Positions 8,640-16,234 of a stretch of DNA of 32,285 nucleotides are shown here, one piece after another (within the stretch, counting starts at the first letter, position 1; each line of letters begins with the position of its first letter). Source of the DNA: Blastococcus sp. TF02-09 (lineage in GTDB: Bacteria > Actinomycetota > Actinomycetes > Mycobacteriales > Geodermatophilaceae); NCBI RefSeq assembly GCF_003319105.1, contig NZ_QOHH01000019.1:1-32285 (forward strand), given 5' to 3'. The position numbers were made by a program, and so were the translations under genes. The notes below the pieces were generated by a model, which ran no database searches, was not told where the DNA came from, and was given only the letters and a program-made list of their open reading frames with translations.

Positions 8640-9628
8640 GCGGCCACCTCCGTCCGCAGGTGCTCGTCCAGCCGGTCGGCCAGCTCGAACAGCGCACCGA
8701 GGTCCATCGGGCCGGTGAGCAGCGGCAGCTCCACGGTCGGCAGGCCGAGCGCCTCGACGTCGTCGCGCAGTGCGTCCTGCGCGCTCCACCGCCGGGCGTG
8801 CTCGACGGTCTGGGCGGCCAGCGCCTCGGCGACCGCGTCGTCGGCGGGCAGGTGCGCCGCGGCCAGGGCGGGCGCGAGGTCCGCCCCGGTGAGGCCGGAG
8901 TCGACGGCCCGGGCCAGGTCGTCGGCCGGGAGCACCGGGTCGGTGGCCAGGTTCACGATGACCGAGCCGAGCGGGAGGCCCACCTTGCGCAGCTCGTCGA
9001 TCGCGTCGGCGGTCTCCTGCACGGGCATGTCCTCCAGGATCGTGACCAGGTGCACCGCGGTCTGCGGCGACCGCAGCACCGCCATGACGCCGTCGCTCTG
9101 CGTCTTGATGGGGCCCGAGCGCGCCAGCTGGCCCATCTCGTTGGTGACGTTGAGGAAGCGGGTGATCCGGCCGGTGGGCGGGGCGTCGACGACGACGGCG
9201 TCGTAGACGTGCTTCCCGTCATGGCGGCGGGTGACCGCCTCCTTCACCTTCCCTGTGATCAGGACGTCGCGGAGCCCCGGCGCGATCGCCGTGGCGAAGT
9301 CGATGGCGCCCATCTTGCGCAGCGCCCGGCCGGCCCGGCGCAGGTTGTAGAACATGTCGAGGTAGTCCAGCAGCGCCTCCTCGACGTCGATGGCCAGCGC
9401 CTTGACCTCGCCGCCGCCGCGCGCCACCGCGACCCGGCGCTCCTCGTAGGGCAGCGGCGGGGTGTCGAACAGCTGCGCGATGCCCTGCCGGCCCTCGGTC
9501 TCGACGAGCAGCACCGAGCGCCCGTCGGCGGCCAGTGCGAGGGCGAGGGCGGCGGCCACCGTCGTCTTCCCGGTGCCGCCCTTGCCGGAGACGACGTGCA
9601 GCCGTGCGGACGTCGGGAGGGTGCTCAC
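8636..9628 (-). CDS. ArsA/Get3-like ATPase, first of pair (Rv3679 type)
   Basis: 330 residues. The P-loop [10 protein letters not shown] (14-23) keeps both the signature Lys16 and the catalytic Lys21, unlike its partner. Other motifs: [10 protein letters not shown] (in place of the usual TDPA), [15 protein letters not shown] (switch II) and [12 protein letters not shown]. It starts at GTG 9628 with GGAGGA directly before it. The gene begins the run ArsA1-ArsA2-penicillin-binding protein. The likely functional form is a heterodimer with the downstream ATPase, a membrane-associated system next to a cell-wall enzyme. Family and pairing are clear; the biochemical role is inference. Confidence 0.93.
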   Translation of the reverse strand: MSTLPTSARLHVVSGKGGTGKTTVAAALALALAADGRSVLLVETEGRQGIAQLFDTPPLPYEERRVAVARGGGEVKALAIDVEEALLDYLDMFYNLRRAGRALRKMGAIDFATAIAPGLRDVLITGKVKEAVTRRHDGKHVYDAVVVDAPPTGRITRFLNVTNEMGQLARSGPIKTQSDGVMAVLRSPQTAVHLVTILEDMPVQETADAIDELRKVGLPLGSVIVNLATDPVLPADDLARAVDSGLTGADLAPALAAAHLPADDAVAEALAAQTVEHARRWSAQDALRDDVEALGLPTVELPLLTGPMDLGALFELADRLDEHLRTEVAA

Positions 9629-9634
9629 TCCTCC

Positions 9635-9640
9635 AGCCTA
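9635..9640 (-). promoter_or_regulatory. -10-like TAGGCT before the ArsA operon
   Basis: TAGGCT on the minus strand lies exactly 6 nt before the GTG at 9628. If transcription starts 7 nt downstream of it, the GGAGGA between them would not be in the message, so either this promoter is leaderless or another start upstream is used. Confidence 0.45.
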
Positions 9641-9642
9641 TG

Positions 9643-9700
9643 AGAAGGACCCCGTGCCCCCCACTCCTCGCAGGCTCGGAGCGGGCCCCTGCACGGGGCC
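9643..9700 (+). repeat. Dispersed hairpin repeat, copy 1
   Basis: Begins AGAAGGACCCC and ends GGGGCC. The outer stem CCCCGTGC (9650-9657) pairs with 9691-9698. The inner stem 9660-9667 pairs with 9678-9685 with one A·C mismatch. It sits in the divergent gap between the ArsA operon and the DUF4177 gene. The second copy is at 16145-16207. Confidence 0.75.
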
Positions 9701-9723
9701 GCTCGGCGAGAACATAGCTGCGC

Positions 9724-9729
9724 TAGCGT
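9724..9729 (+). promoter_or_regulatory. -10-like TAGCGT before the DUF4177–RidA–NUDIX operon
   Basis: TAGCGT followed by 7 nt and then the ATG at 9737. There is no Shine-Dalgarno between them, so the operon probably starts with a leaderless message. Confidence 0.55.
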
Positions 9730-9736
9730 CGCGCGC

Positions 9737-9907
9737 ATGACCGAATCGGCGCGCCAGCGGTGGGAGTACGCCACCATCCCGCTGCTCATCCACAACACCA
9801 AGGCGATCCTCGACTCCTGGGGCGTGGACGGCTGGGAGCTGGTGACCGTCCTGCCGGGCCCCAGCGGGTCCGACCAGCTCGTGGCCTACCTCAAGCGCCC
9901 GGCGTGA
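9737..9907 (+). CDS. Small DUF4177-like protein
   Basis: 56 residues: an N-terminal RWEYATIPLL strand, a central helix segment, DGWELVTVLPG, and a final LVAYLKRP strand. The WEY...GWELV...YLKR layout is that of DUF4177 and short actinobacterial proteins found before RidA (Rv3678A in M. tuberculosis). The function is unknown. The ATG at 9737 follows TAGCGT by 7 nt. The stop overlaps the next start (GTGA), so it is the first gene of a coupled operon. Confidence 0.85.
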   Translation: MTESARQRWEYATIPLLIHNTKAILDSWGVDGWELVTVLPGPSGSDQLVAYLKRPA

Positions 9908-10374
9908 CGGCGGCGGCTCCCGGCTGGCACGCGCGGCTGGCCGAGCTCGGCATCCGGCTGCCCCCGGTGGCCGCACCGGTCGCCGCCTACGTCCCCGCCG
10001 TGCGCACCGGCTCGCTGGTCTTCACCTCCGGCCAGCTGCCGTTCGTCGACGGCGGCCTGCGCCGCACCGGCAAGGTCGGCGGCTCGGTGGACGTCGAGGC
10101 CGCGGCGGCCGACGCCAAGGTGTGCGCCCTTAACGGCCTGGCCGCGATCGACGACCTGGTCGGCCTGGACGAGGTGGCGCGCGTGGTCCGCGTCGTCGGC
10201 TACGTGGCCAGCGCCGAGGGGTTCACCAGCCAGCCCCGCGTGGTCAACGGCGCCAGCGAGCTGCTCGCCAAGATCTTCGGCGACGCCGGCCGGCACGCCC
10301 GCAGCGCGATCGGCGTCGCCGAGCTGCCGCTGGGCTCCCCGGTGGAGGTCGAGCTCACCGTGGAGCTCCGGTGA
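9904..10374 (+). CDS. RidA/YjgF-like protein
   Basis: 156 residues from the GTG at 9904, inside the stop overlap with the previous gene. It shows the longer actinobacterial RidA pattern: AAYVPAVRTGSLVFTSGQLP, an alpha-helical middle with ALNGLAAI, and HARSAIGVAELPLGSPVEVELTVEL at the end, where the Arg of HARS matches the active-site Arg of RidA enamine/imine deaminases. True RidA enzymes hydrolyse reactive 2-aminoacrylate-type intermediates; this subfamily (Rv3678c type) is not well characterised. It overlaps the following NUDIX gene by 4 nt. Confidence 0.9.
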   Translation: MTAAAPGWHARLAELGIRLPPVAAPVAAYVPAVRTGSLVFTSGQLPFVDGGLRRTGKVGGSVDVEAAAADAKVCALNGLAAIDDLVGLDEVARVVRVVGYVASAEGFTSQPRVVNGASELLAKIFGDAGRHARSAIGVAELPLGSPVEVELTVELR

Positions 10375-11162
10375 CCGACGGGATCCGCGACGCGGCGACC
10401 GTCCTCGTCGTCCGCGACGGGGCGCCCGGCCTCGAGGTGTACCTGCTGCGCCGCACCACGGGGATGCCGTTCGCCGGCGGGATGACCGCCTACCCGGGCG
10501 GCGGGGTGGACGAGCGGGACGCCGACACCGAGATCGGCTGGGCCGGCCCGTCGCCGGCGGAGTGGGCGGCCGCCTTCGGCTGCGACGAGCGGCTGGCGCG
10601 CGAGCTGGTCTGCGCCGCGGTCCGGGAGACCTTCGAGGAGGCCGGCGTGCTGCTCGCCGGGCCCGCGGAGGGCGCCGTCGTCCCGGACGTCTCGGGCGAC
10701 GACTGGGAGGAGCAGCGCCAGGCGCTGCTCAGCCGCGACCTGTCGCTGACCGAGCTACTCGCCGGCCGCGGGCTGGTGCTGCGGTCGGACCTGCTGCGGC
10801 CCTTCGCGCACTGGATCACCCCGCCGATGGAGTCCCGCCGCTACGACACCAAGTTCTTCGTCGCGGCGCTGCCGGCCGGGCAGGAGGCGCGCGACGTCTC
10901 CGGCGAGGCGGACGAGGCCGCGTGGCTGGCGCCCGCCGCCGCGCTGGCCGAGCACCACGCCGGCACCCGGCCGATGCTGCCGCCGACGTCGCACACCCTG
11001 GCCCAGCTGGGCCGCTTCGCCGACGTCGCCGCCGCGCTGGCCGGTTCCCCGCCGGACCCGCTGGAGCCGATCATGCCGGGGTTCGAGGACACGGCCGAGG
11101 GCCGGTTCGCCGTCCTCCCCAACGGGGACCGCGTCCCTCTGGTCGCGCCCACGAGGCAGTGA
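10371..11162 (+). CDS. NUDIX hydrolase (large, NUDT19-like)
   Basis: 263 residues. The N-terminal strands (AATVLVVRDG...LEVYLLRRT) lead to MTAYPGGGVD and a NUDIX helix CAAVRETFEEAGVLL, with an insert between the glycines and the REx2EE part as in NUDT19/RP2-type proteins. A later HWITPPMESRRYDTKFFVAAL block and the C-terminal LPNGDRVPLVAP match actinobacterial homologues. Such enzymes cleave nucleoside-diphosphate-linked compounds, often CoA derivatives; the substrate is not predictable here. It is translationally coupled to the RidA gene (GTGA overlap). It occupies the slot where M. tuberculosis has Rv3677c, an MBL-fold gene, which is not seen in this window. Confidence 0.9.
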   Translation: MTDGIRDAATVLVVRDGAPGLEVYLLRRTTGMPFAGGMTAYPGGGVDERDADTEIGWAGPSPAEWAAAFGCDERLARELVCAAVRETFEEAGVLLAGPAEGAVVPDVSGDDWEEQRQALLSRDLSLTELLAGRGLVLRSDLLRPFAHWITPPMESRRYDTKFFVAALPAGQEARDVSGEADEAAWLAPAAALAEHHAGTRPMLPPTSHTLAQLGRFADVAAALAGSPPDPLEPIMPGFEDTAEGRFAVLPNGDRVPLVAPTRQ

Positions 11163-11167
11163 ACGCG

Positions 11168-11200
11168 AGAGGCCCAGGACCGCATCGGTCCTGGGCCTCT
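11168..11200. terminator. Bidirectional hairpin between NUDIX gene and crp
   Basis: A 14-bp perfect stem (11168-11181 with 11187-11200) and a 5-nt loop in the gap between convergent genes. There is no real T-run on either side, as is common in high-GC actinobacteria. Confidence 0.75.
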
Positions 11201-11216
11201 GACGTTCAGCGTTCGG

Positions 11217-11891
11217 TCACCTCGCGCGGCGGCGGAGGCGGTCCTCGTCGAGGACGACGACCGACTTGCCCTGAAGCTGGATCCAGCCGCGGTGCACGAA
11301 GTCGGCCAGCGCCTTGTTCACTGTCTCGCGGGAGGCGCCCACCAGCTGGGCCAGCTCCTCCTGCGTCAGGTCGTGCTTGACGCGCAGGCCGTCGCTCTCG
11401 CGGTTGCCGAAGCGGTCGGCCATCTGCAGCAGCGCCTTGGCCACCCGGCCGGGGACGTCGGTGAAGATCAGGTCGGCGACCGAGTCGTTGGTGCGGCGCA
11501 GGCGGCGGGCCAGCACGCGCAGCAGCTGCTCGCCGATCTCCGGGTGCGCCTCGATCCACGGGCGCAGCACCGACTGCGGCATGCGGGCGAGCCGGACGTC
11601 GGTGACCGCGGTCGCCGTCGCCGTCCGCGGGCCCGGGTCGAACACCGACAGCTCGCCGAACTGGTCGGAGGGGCCCATGACGGCCAGCACGTTCTCGCGG
11701 CCGTCCGGGGCGCGGCGGGACAGCTTGATCTTGCCGGTCATCACGATGTAGAGGCTGTCGCCGGGCTCGCCCTCGTTGAAGACGACGCGACCGCGGGGGA
11801 GCGTGACGATCTCGAGGCGGCTGAGGACGGGGTCCACCGCGTCTTCCGAGAGCCCCTGGAAGAGCCCCGACTGGGCCAGCACCTCGTCCAC
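11217..11891 (-). CDS. crp: Crp/Fnr-family regulator (cAMP receptor protein, GlxR/Rv3676 type)
   Basis: 224 residues. The N-terminal cyclic-nucleotide domain has [40 protein letters not shown] (phosphate-binding cassette with the FGE...R-T pattern). A long dimer helix follows, then a helix-turn-helix with [22 protein letters not shown]. Length and sequence match Mycobacterium Crp and corynebacterial GlxR, global regulators that bind TGTGA-N6-TCACA sites. The GTG start at 11891 has AAAGGA upstream. The message has a leader: a TAGACT -10 lies about 55 nt upstream. Its position between the small membrane gene and the RidA operon is the same as in M. tuberculosis. Confidence 0.96.
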   Translation of the reverse strand: MDEVLAQSGLFQGLSEDAVDPVLSRLEIVTLPRGRVVFNEGEPGDSLYIVMTGKIKLSRRAPDGRENVLAVMGPSDQFGELSVFDPGPRTATATAVTDVRLARMPQSVLRPWIEAHPEIGEQLLRVLARRLRRTNDSVADLIFTDVPGRVAKALLQMADRFGNRESDGLRVKHDLTQEELAQLVGASRETVNKALADFVHRGWIQLQGKSVVVLDEDRLRRRAR

Positions 11892-11946
11892 TGCACGTCC
11901 TTTCCCACTGCCGATGACGGGACGCAGAGCTCCCGTGTCCGCAGCG

Positions 11947-11952
11947 AGTCTA
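11947..11952 (-). promoter_or_regulatory. Probable -10 box of crp
   Basis: TAGACT on the minus strand, about 55 nt upstream of the crp start, with GGGTGA 17 nt further upstream as a poor -35. Confidence 0.45.
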
Positions 11953-12033
11953 GGGGGCTGTGCGCCGGGTCACCCGCTCGGTGGGCGAGACGTCCCTCCT
12001 CCGGGCTAGTGCGTCCTCGCTCACAGCTGCGGA

Positions 12034-12270
12034 CTAGACCATCGGAGGATTGGTGGTGCGCCTCCGGCGACGGCGCCGCCGCCAGCGGAACAGCGCCCGC
12101 CGGATGCCGGAGTTCGCCAGCGTGTCGACCTCGTCCGCGGTGGCCGTCTCCAGGAACTCGCCGACCTCGCGGGGGCTGGCGGGACGGCGCAGCGGCTCCT
12201 CGACGCGCTCCATGACCAGCAGGAACGCGATCAGCAGCGGCGGGAAGAGGATGACGCTCAGCGCGACCAC
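12034..12270 (-). CDS. Small single-pass membrane protein (Rv3675 position)
   Basis: 78 residues from GTG 12270, with GGAGGAGG upstream. One hydrophobic helix (about 2-20, VALSVILFPPLLIAFLLVM) is followed by a helical cytoplasmic part with EEVGEF-like acidic segments and a strongly basic end with ten arginines in a short span. No domain is recognised. It sits between crp and nth, the place of Rv3675, a small membrane protein of unknown role. The Arg-rich tail may bind phospholipid or nucleic acid, but this is speculation. Confidence 0.8.
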   Translation of the reverse strand: MVALSVILFPPLLIAFLLVMERVEEPLRRPASPREVGEFLETATADEVDTLANSGIRRALFRWRRRRRRRRTTNPPMV

Positions 12271-12369
12271 GCGACCTCCTCCGCTGTGCTGCCACCCGAC
12301 GTGGGAACTCCCGGCGGAGCCCGACCGCCCTCGATGATGGCACGGACGCTCGCTGTCAGCCGGGCCGCC

Positions 12370-12375
12370 TACGCT
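12370..12375 (+). promoter_or_regulatory. -10-like TACGCT before nth
   Basis: TACGCT followed by 7 nt and the GTG at 12383, with no Shine-Dalgarno. It probably starts a leaderless message for the nth–marP operon. Confidence 0.55.
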
Positions 12376-12382
12376 CGGTCGC

Positions 12383-13183
12383 GTGTCCGCCCCTGCTCCG
12401 ACGCCGGCCTACGCGCGCCCCGTCCCGGTCCGCCGGCCCACCGTGGCCGCCCGCACGGGGGCGTCCCCGTTCGACCCGGGCGAGAGCTCGCTTGCCCGCA
12501 CCCGCCGGGCCCGGCGGATGGCCCGCGAGCTGGCGGTCATCCACCCCGACGCGCACTGCGAGCTGGACTTCACCAACGCCTTCGAGCTGCTGGTGGCCAC
12601 CGTCCTCTCGGCGCAGACCACCGACAAGATGGTCAACAAGGTGACGCCGACGCTGTTCGCCAAATACCCCGACGCGGTGGCGCTGGCCGGCGCCGACCGC
12701 GAGGAGCTGGAGGCGATCCTCAAGCCGACCGGCTTCTTCCGGGCCAAGGCGAACTCGGTGCTGGGCCTCAGCCAGGCGCTGGTCGAGCGGTTCGACGGCG
12801 AGGTGCCGCCGCGGATGGCCGATCTCGTGACCCTGCCCGGAGTGGGCCGCAAGACCGCCAACGTCGTCCTGGGCAACGCGTTCGGCGTGCCCGGGCTGAC
12901 CGTCGACACGCACTTCGGCCGGCTGGTCCGCCGCTTCGGCTGGACTGAGGAGGAGGACCCGGTCAAGGTCGAGGCGCAGGTCGCGGAGCTGATCCCGAAG
13001 AAGGAGTGGACCGACTTCTCCCACCGGGTGATCTTCCACGGGCGCCGGGTGTGCCACGCCAAGAAGGCCGCGTGCGGCGCGTGCGGGCTGGCCAAGTGGT
13101 GTCCCTCCTACGGGATCGGCCCGGTCGACCCGGAGGCCGCGGCGAAGCTCGTGAAGACCCCCGCCGCCTCGGACACCGAGTGA
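12383..13183 (+). CDS. nth: Endonuclease III (DNA glycosylase/AP lyase)
   Basis: 266 residues. It removes oxidised pyrimidines from DNA and nicks the abasic site. The helix-hairpin-helix [12 protein letters not shown] carries catalytic Lys157 and TVDTH carries Asp175; the 18-residue spacing equals that of E. coli Nth (K120, D138). The C-terminal 4Fe-4S cluster motif C-X6-C-X2-C-X5-C ([17 protein letters not shown]) is intact. The N-terminus has about 40 extra residues rich in Pro, Ala and Arg. It is the first gene of a five-gene operon; its stop overlaps the next start (TGATG). Confidence 0.97.
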   Translation: MSAPAPTPAYARPVPVRRPTVAARTGASPFDPGESSLARTRRARRMARELAVIHPDAHCELDFTNAFELLVATVLSAQTTDKMVNKVTPTLFAKYPDAVALAGADREELEAILKPTGFFRAKANSVLGLSQALVERFDGEVPPRMADLVTLPGVGRKTANVVLGNAFGVPGLTVDTHFGRLVRRFGWTEEEDPVKVEAQVAELIPKKEWTDFSHRVIFHGRRVCHAKKAACGACGLAKWCPSYGIGPVDPEAAAKLVKTPAASDTE

Positions 13184-13746
13184 TGCGGCGTGCGGCGCTC
13201 GCCGCCGTGGCGCTGCTCGCCCTGGCGGGGTGCACCGGCGACGCCGAGGAGCCCGAGCTCCGGTCCGCGCCGCAGGAGAGCGTGCTCGTGCCGTGCCCGG
13301 ACCAGGCCGACACCCCGGCGCAAGGTGGGCAGCTGATGCCCACCCTCTCCCTCGACTGCCCGGCCGGCGGCACGCTCGACCTGGGACGGGCGCCCGGTGT
13401 GCCCACCCTGGTGAACCTCTGGGCGACCTGGTGCGCGCCCTGCCGCGAGGAGCTCCCCGTGCTGCAGGACTTCGCCGAGGAGGCGGGGGACCGGGTGCGG
13501 GTCGTCGGCGTGATCAGCAAGGACGGCCGGCCGCAGGCGGAGTCCTTCGCCGAGGAGATCGGCGTCGGGTTCCCCAGCGCGTTCGACGGCGAGGGGGAGC
13601 TGATGGGCGAGCTCGGCCTCAACGTGCTGCCCTTCACCTACTTCCTGGACGCCGACGGCGGGTTGGTGCACACGCAGGTGGGCGACGTCGGCTCCGCCGA
13701 GGAGCTGCGCGGCCTGGTCGCCGAGCACCTGGGGGTGCAGCTGTGA
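13183..13746 (+). CDS. TlpA/ResA-like thioredoxin-fold lipoprotein
   Basis: 187 residues. The lipoprotein signal has lipobox LAGC (Cys about 17), so the protein is exported and membrane-anchored. The thioredoxin fold has the active site WATWCAPC (Cys84, Cys87), VNLWATWC strand context and a cis-Pro region NVLPFTYFLD. It likely reduces or isomerises disulfides of exported proteins or cytochromes. It matches Rv3673c by position. Overlaps at both ends (TGATG with nth, GTGA with the next gene) show tight coupling. The downstream serine protease MarP itself carries a conserved Cys pair, a possible client. Confidence 0.93.
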   Translation: MRRAALAAVALLALAGCTGDAEEPELRSAPQESVLVPCPDQADTPAQGGQLMPTLSLDCPAGGTLDLGRAPGVPTLVNLWATWCAPCREELPVLQDFAEEAGDRVRVVGVISKDGRPQAESFAEEIGVGFPSAFDGEGELMGELGLNVLPFTYFLDADGGLVHTQVGDVGSAEELRGLVAEHLGVQL

Positions 13747-14513
13747 CCGCCCGGGCCGGCGACATGCACACCGACGGGATCCCGGAGTACCTCGGGCGGT
13801 TGCTGGACCAGGCCGACGACCTGCCGCTGGCGCGCCGGATGCCGCAGCCGTCGGCCACCGCCCGCCGGTCGGCGGTGCTGATCCTCTTCGGCGAGGGCCC
13901 GGACGGGCCGGACCTGCTGTTCATCGAGAAGTCGGCGCACCTGCGCAGCCACGCCGGCCAGCCCGCCTTCCCCGGCGGCGGGGTGGAGAGCGGGGACGAC
14001 TTCCCGGTCGGCACCGCCCTGCGGGAGGCGCAGGAGGAGGCCGGCGTCGACCCCGAGGGCGTCCGGGTCCTGGCCACCCTGCAGGAGCTGTACCTGCCGC
14101 CGTCCAACCGCCTCGTGGTGCCGGTCGTCGGCTGGTGGGACGACCCGCGCGACGTCAGCGTGGGCGATCCGCACGAGGTGGCCCGCGTCGCCCGGGTGCC
14201 GCTGACCGAGCTGGTCGACCCGGCGAACCGCTATCGGCTGCGCCACCCCTCCGGCTACATCGGCCCGGCCTTCGCGGTCGCCGACATGGAGATCTGGGGC
14301 TTCACCGCCGGCCTGGTCGACGCGATCCTCGAGGCGGCTGGCCTGGCCCGGCCGTGGGACACCACCGACGTCCGTTCCCTCGGGGAGTCGCAGCGCAGCC
14401 CGTACACGCTCCCGGGCAGCGGGGACGACGACCCGGCCGGGGACGCCGCCGCGCCGACGGTGGCCGATCCCGCACCGGACGGGCCGGCGACGCGTACGGT
14501 TCGGCCCCGATGA
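13743..14513 (+). CDS. NUDIX hydrolase, CoA diphosphatase type (Rv3672c)
   Basis: 256 residues. The CoA-pyrophosphatase-like stretch LRSHAGQPAFPGGGVESGDD leads into the NUDIX helix TALREAQEEAGV, with Asp at the place of the first Glu of the classical box. VQ-like LPPSNRLVVPVVGWW follows. The CoA subfamily of NUDIX enzymes splits coenzyme A into 3',5'-ADP and 4'-phosphopantetheine. The last 45 residues are a Pro/Asp/Ala-rich, probably disordered tail. It starts at GTG 13743 in a GTGA overlap and its stop overlaps the next ATG (ATGA). Confidence 0.9.
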   Translation: MTARAGDMHTDGIPEYLGRLLDQADDLPLARRMPQPSATARRSAVLILFGEGPDGPDLLFIEKSAHLRSHAGQPAFPGGGVESGDDFPVGTALREAQEEAGVDPEGVRVLATLQELYLPPSNRLVVPVVGWWDDPRDVSVGDPHEVARVARVPLTELVDPANRYRLRHPSGYIGPAFAVADMEIWGFTAGLVDAILEAAGLARPWDTTDVRSLGESQRSPYTLPGSGDDDPAGDAAAPTVADPAPDGPATRTVRPR

Positions 14514-14962
14514 ACGGGCGGGGACGGCGGCGGATGGCGGCCCTGGGCGCCGCGGCGGTGGTCGTGCTGTCCGGGTGCAGTGGCGACGAGAGCTCGGGCG
14601 GCGGGGACACGTCGTCGTCGGCGTCCTCCGACCTGGGCGCCGTGACGGTCGCGGAGGACGGGGTCCAGGAGGTCACCCTCCAGACCCAGGACGACTACGT
14701 CTTCACGCCCGACCGCTTCACCGTCGCACCGGGGAAGGTGCGGCTCACGGTCGTGAACGTCGCCGAGCAGATGACGCACAACCTCAAGTTCGACGAGGGC
14801 GAGGGCCCCGAGCCGATCGAGACCGGCATCGACTTCCTGGCCCCCGGCCAGGAGATGACCATCGACTTCGACGTCACCGTGCCGGGCGACCACCCGTTCA
14901 CGTGCACCTTCCACACCCAGCTCGGCCAGGTGGGCACCATGACGGTGAGCCAGGAGGGCTGA
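14510..14962 (+). CDS. Cupredoxin-domain lipoprotein
   Basis: 150 residues. The Arg-rich start and lipobox LSGC (Cys about 23) indicate an exported lipoprotein, followed by a Ser/Gly/Asp linker. The C-terminal domain has a type 1 copper site: His90 (MTHNLKF), Cys132 and His135 (TCTFH), Met144 (GTM), in the order His...Cys-X2-His-X8-Met. Likely roles are single-electron transfer or copper handling at the cell surface. It is inserted between the NUDIX gene and marP; M. tuberculosis has no gene here. Overlap of 4 nt with the gene before and only 2 nt to marP show it is a full operon member. Confidence 0.9.
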   Translation: MNGRGRRRMAALGAAAVVVLSGCSGDESSGGGDTSSSASSDLGAVTVAEDGVQEVTLQTQDDYVFTPDRFTVAPGKVRLTVVNVAEQMTHNLKFDEGEGPEPIETGIDFLAPGQEMTIDFDVTVPGDHPFTCTFHTQLGQVGTMTVSQEG

Positions 14963-14964
14963 CC

Positions 14965-16146
14965 GTGTCACTCGTCGACGTCGTGCTGATCGTGCTGGCG
15001 CTGGCCTTCGCGCTGTCGGGGTTCCGGCAGGGCCTGCTGGTGTCGGCCACCTCGATCGCCGGCTTCCTCGGGGGTGCGGTGCTCGGCGCCCAGCTGTCCG
15101 GGCCGGTCGCCGAGCGGATCGACGGCTCCAGCGTCACCCGGGTGTTCGCCGCCCTCGTGGTCGTGCTGGCCGGCGCGCTGCTCGGGCAGATCCTGGCCGG
15201 GGCGATCGGCCGGGCCGTGCGGCGCAAGGTCACCTGGGAACCGGCGAAGATGCTCGACTCGGTGGCCGGCGCGGTCGTCTCTGCCGCCGCCGTGCTGCTG
15301 GTCGCCTGGATGGTCGCCTCGCCGCTGGCCACCTCGCCGTTCCCCGAGGTGGCGGGGCAGGTGCGGCAGTCGGCGCTCGTCCAGGCCGTCGACAACGCCG
15401 TCCCCTCGGGGGTGCGGTCGGTCTACGACAACCTCCGCCAGGCCATCGACCGCCGCGGCCTGCCCGACGTGCTCGACCCGCTCACCCCGACCGAGGTCCG
15501 GGACGTGCCGGCGCCCGACCCGGCGCTGGAGGGCACCCCGGTCGTCGGCCAGGTGCGCGGCTCGGTCGTCAAGATCACCGGCGTCGCGCCCTCGTGCTCG
15601 CGCCAGATCGACGGCTCGGGCTTCGTCTACGCCCGGGAGCGGGTGATGACCAACGCCCACGTGCTCGCCGGGGTCACCGAGCCCACGGTCCAGGCCGAGG
15701 GGGAGACGTACGAGGCCACGCCGGTGTACGTCGACGAATCCGTCGACGTCGCCGTCCTCGCCGTCCCGGACCTGCCGCAGGTCCCGCTGCTGTTCACCGA
15801 GGAGGGGGCCGTCGCCGGGGACGACGCGATCATCATGGGCTATCCCGGGGGCGGCGACTTCTTCGTGGGTGCCGCGCGGATCCGGGACCAGGGCGAGATC
15901 AGCGGCCCGAACTTCCGCAACACCGGCACCGTCGTCCGCGACGTGTACTCGCTGTTCGGCAGCGTGCGGGCCGGCAACTCCGGCGGTCCGCTGCTGGCGC
16001 CCGACGGGCAGGTGCTGGGCGTCGTGTTCGCCTCGGCCATCGACGACCCGAACACCGGCTACGCGCTCACCGGCCCGACGGTGAAGGAAGCGGCCACGGC
16101 CGGCGTGAACGCCGCGAACACCGTCGACACCGGCCCCTGCGAGTAG
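14965..16146 (+). CDS. marP: Membrane serine protease MarP (acid/oxidative stress)
   Basis: 393 residues. The first about 130 form a CvpA/colicin-V-type membrane domain with four hydrophobic segments; a periplasmic trypsin-like domain follows. The catalytic triad is His232 (TNAHVL), Asp261 (VDVAVL), Ser339 (GNSGGP), at nearly the same spacing as M. tuberculosis MarP (235, 264, 343). Cys211 and Cys392 match the disulfide pair reported there. MarP protects against acid by activating peptidoglycan hydrolases. GTG at 14965 has GGAGGG upstream and 2 nt separate it from the cupredoxin stop. A hairpin repeat begins at its stop codon. Confidence 0.95.
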   Translation: MSLVDVVLIVLALAFALSGFRQGLLVSATSIAGFLGGAVLGAQLSGPVAERIDGSSVTRVFAALVVVLAGALLGQILAGAIGRAVRRKVTWEPAKMLDSVAGAVVSAAAVLLVAWMVASPLATSPFPEVAGQVRQSALVQAVDNAVPSGVRSVYDNLRQAIDRRGLPDVLDPLTPTEVRDVPAPDPALEGTPVVGQVRGSVVKITGVAPSCSRQIDGSGFVYARERVMTNAHVLAGVTEPTVQAEGETYEATPVYVDESVDVAVLAVPDLPQVPLLFTEEGAVAGDDAIIMGYPGGGDFFVGAARIRDQGEISGPNFRNTGTVVRDVYSLFGSVRAGNSGGPLLAPDGQVLGVVFASAIDDPNTGYALTGPTVKEAATAGVNAANTVDTGPCE

Positions 16147-16207
16147 AAGGACCCCGCCGCCCCCCACACCTCGCTCCGCTCGGTGCGGGCCCCTGCAGCG
16201 GGGCCGG
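16145..16207 (+). repeat. Dispersed hairpin repeat, copy 2
   Basis: Begins AGAAGGACCCC, overlapping the last two bases of the marP stop codon, and ends GGGGCC. The outer stem CCCCGC (16152-16157) pairs with 16198-16203, extended by two more pairs after a mismatch. The inner stem 16163-16170 pairs with 16182-16189. The pair T9665–A9680 of copy 1 is A16168–T16184 here. It lies between the convergent genes marP and ephE and may act as a terminator. Confidence 0.75.
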
Positions 16208-16234
16208 TCGCGTTGGTTGGTGAGCTGCCGCTGG

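Noticed and set aside
7369..8697. Possible fusion of the penicillin-binding protein to an upstream domain
   Set aside because: The frame is open upstream only by GC bias. The extension is antisense-like low complexity, and the ATG at 7368 has a ribosome site and membrane anchor.
7410..9628. Arsenic resistance operon
   Set aside because: The ATPases lack obvious arsenite-binding cysteines and no arsB, arsC or arsR gene is near; position matches the Rv3679/Rv3680 pair.
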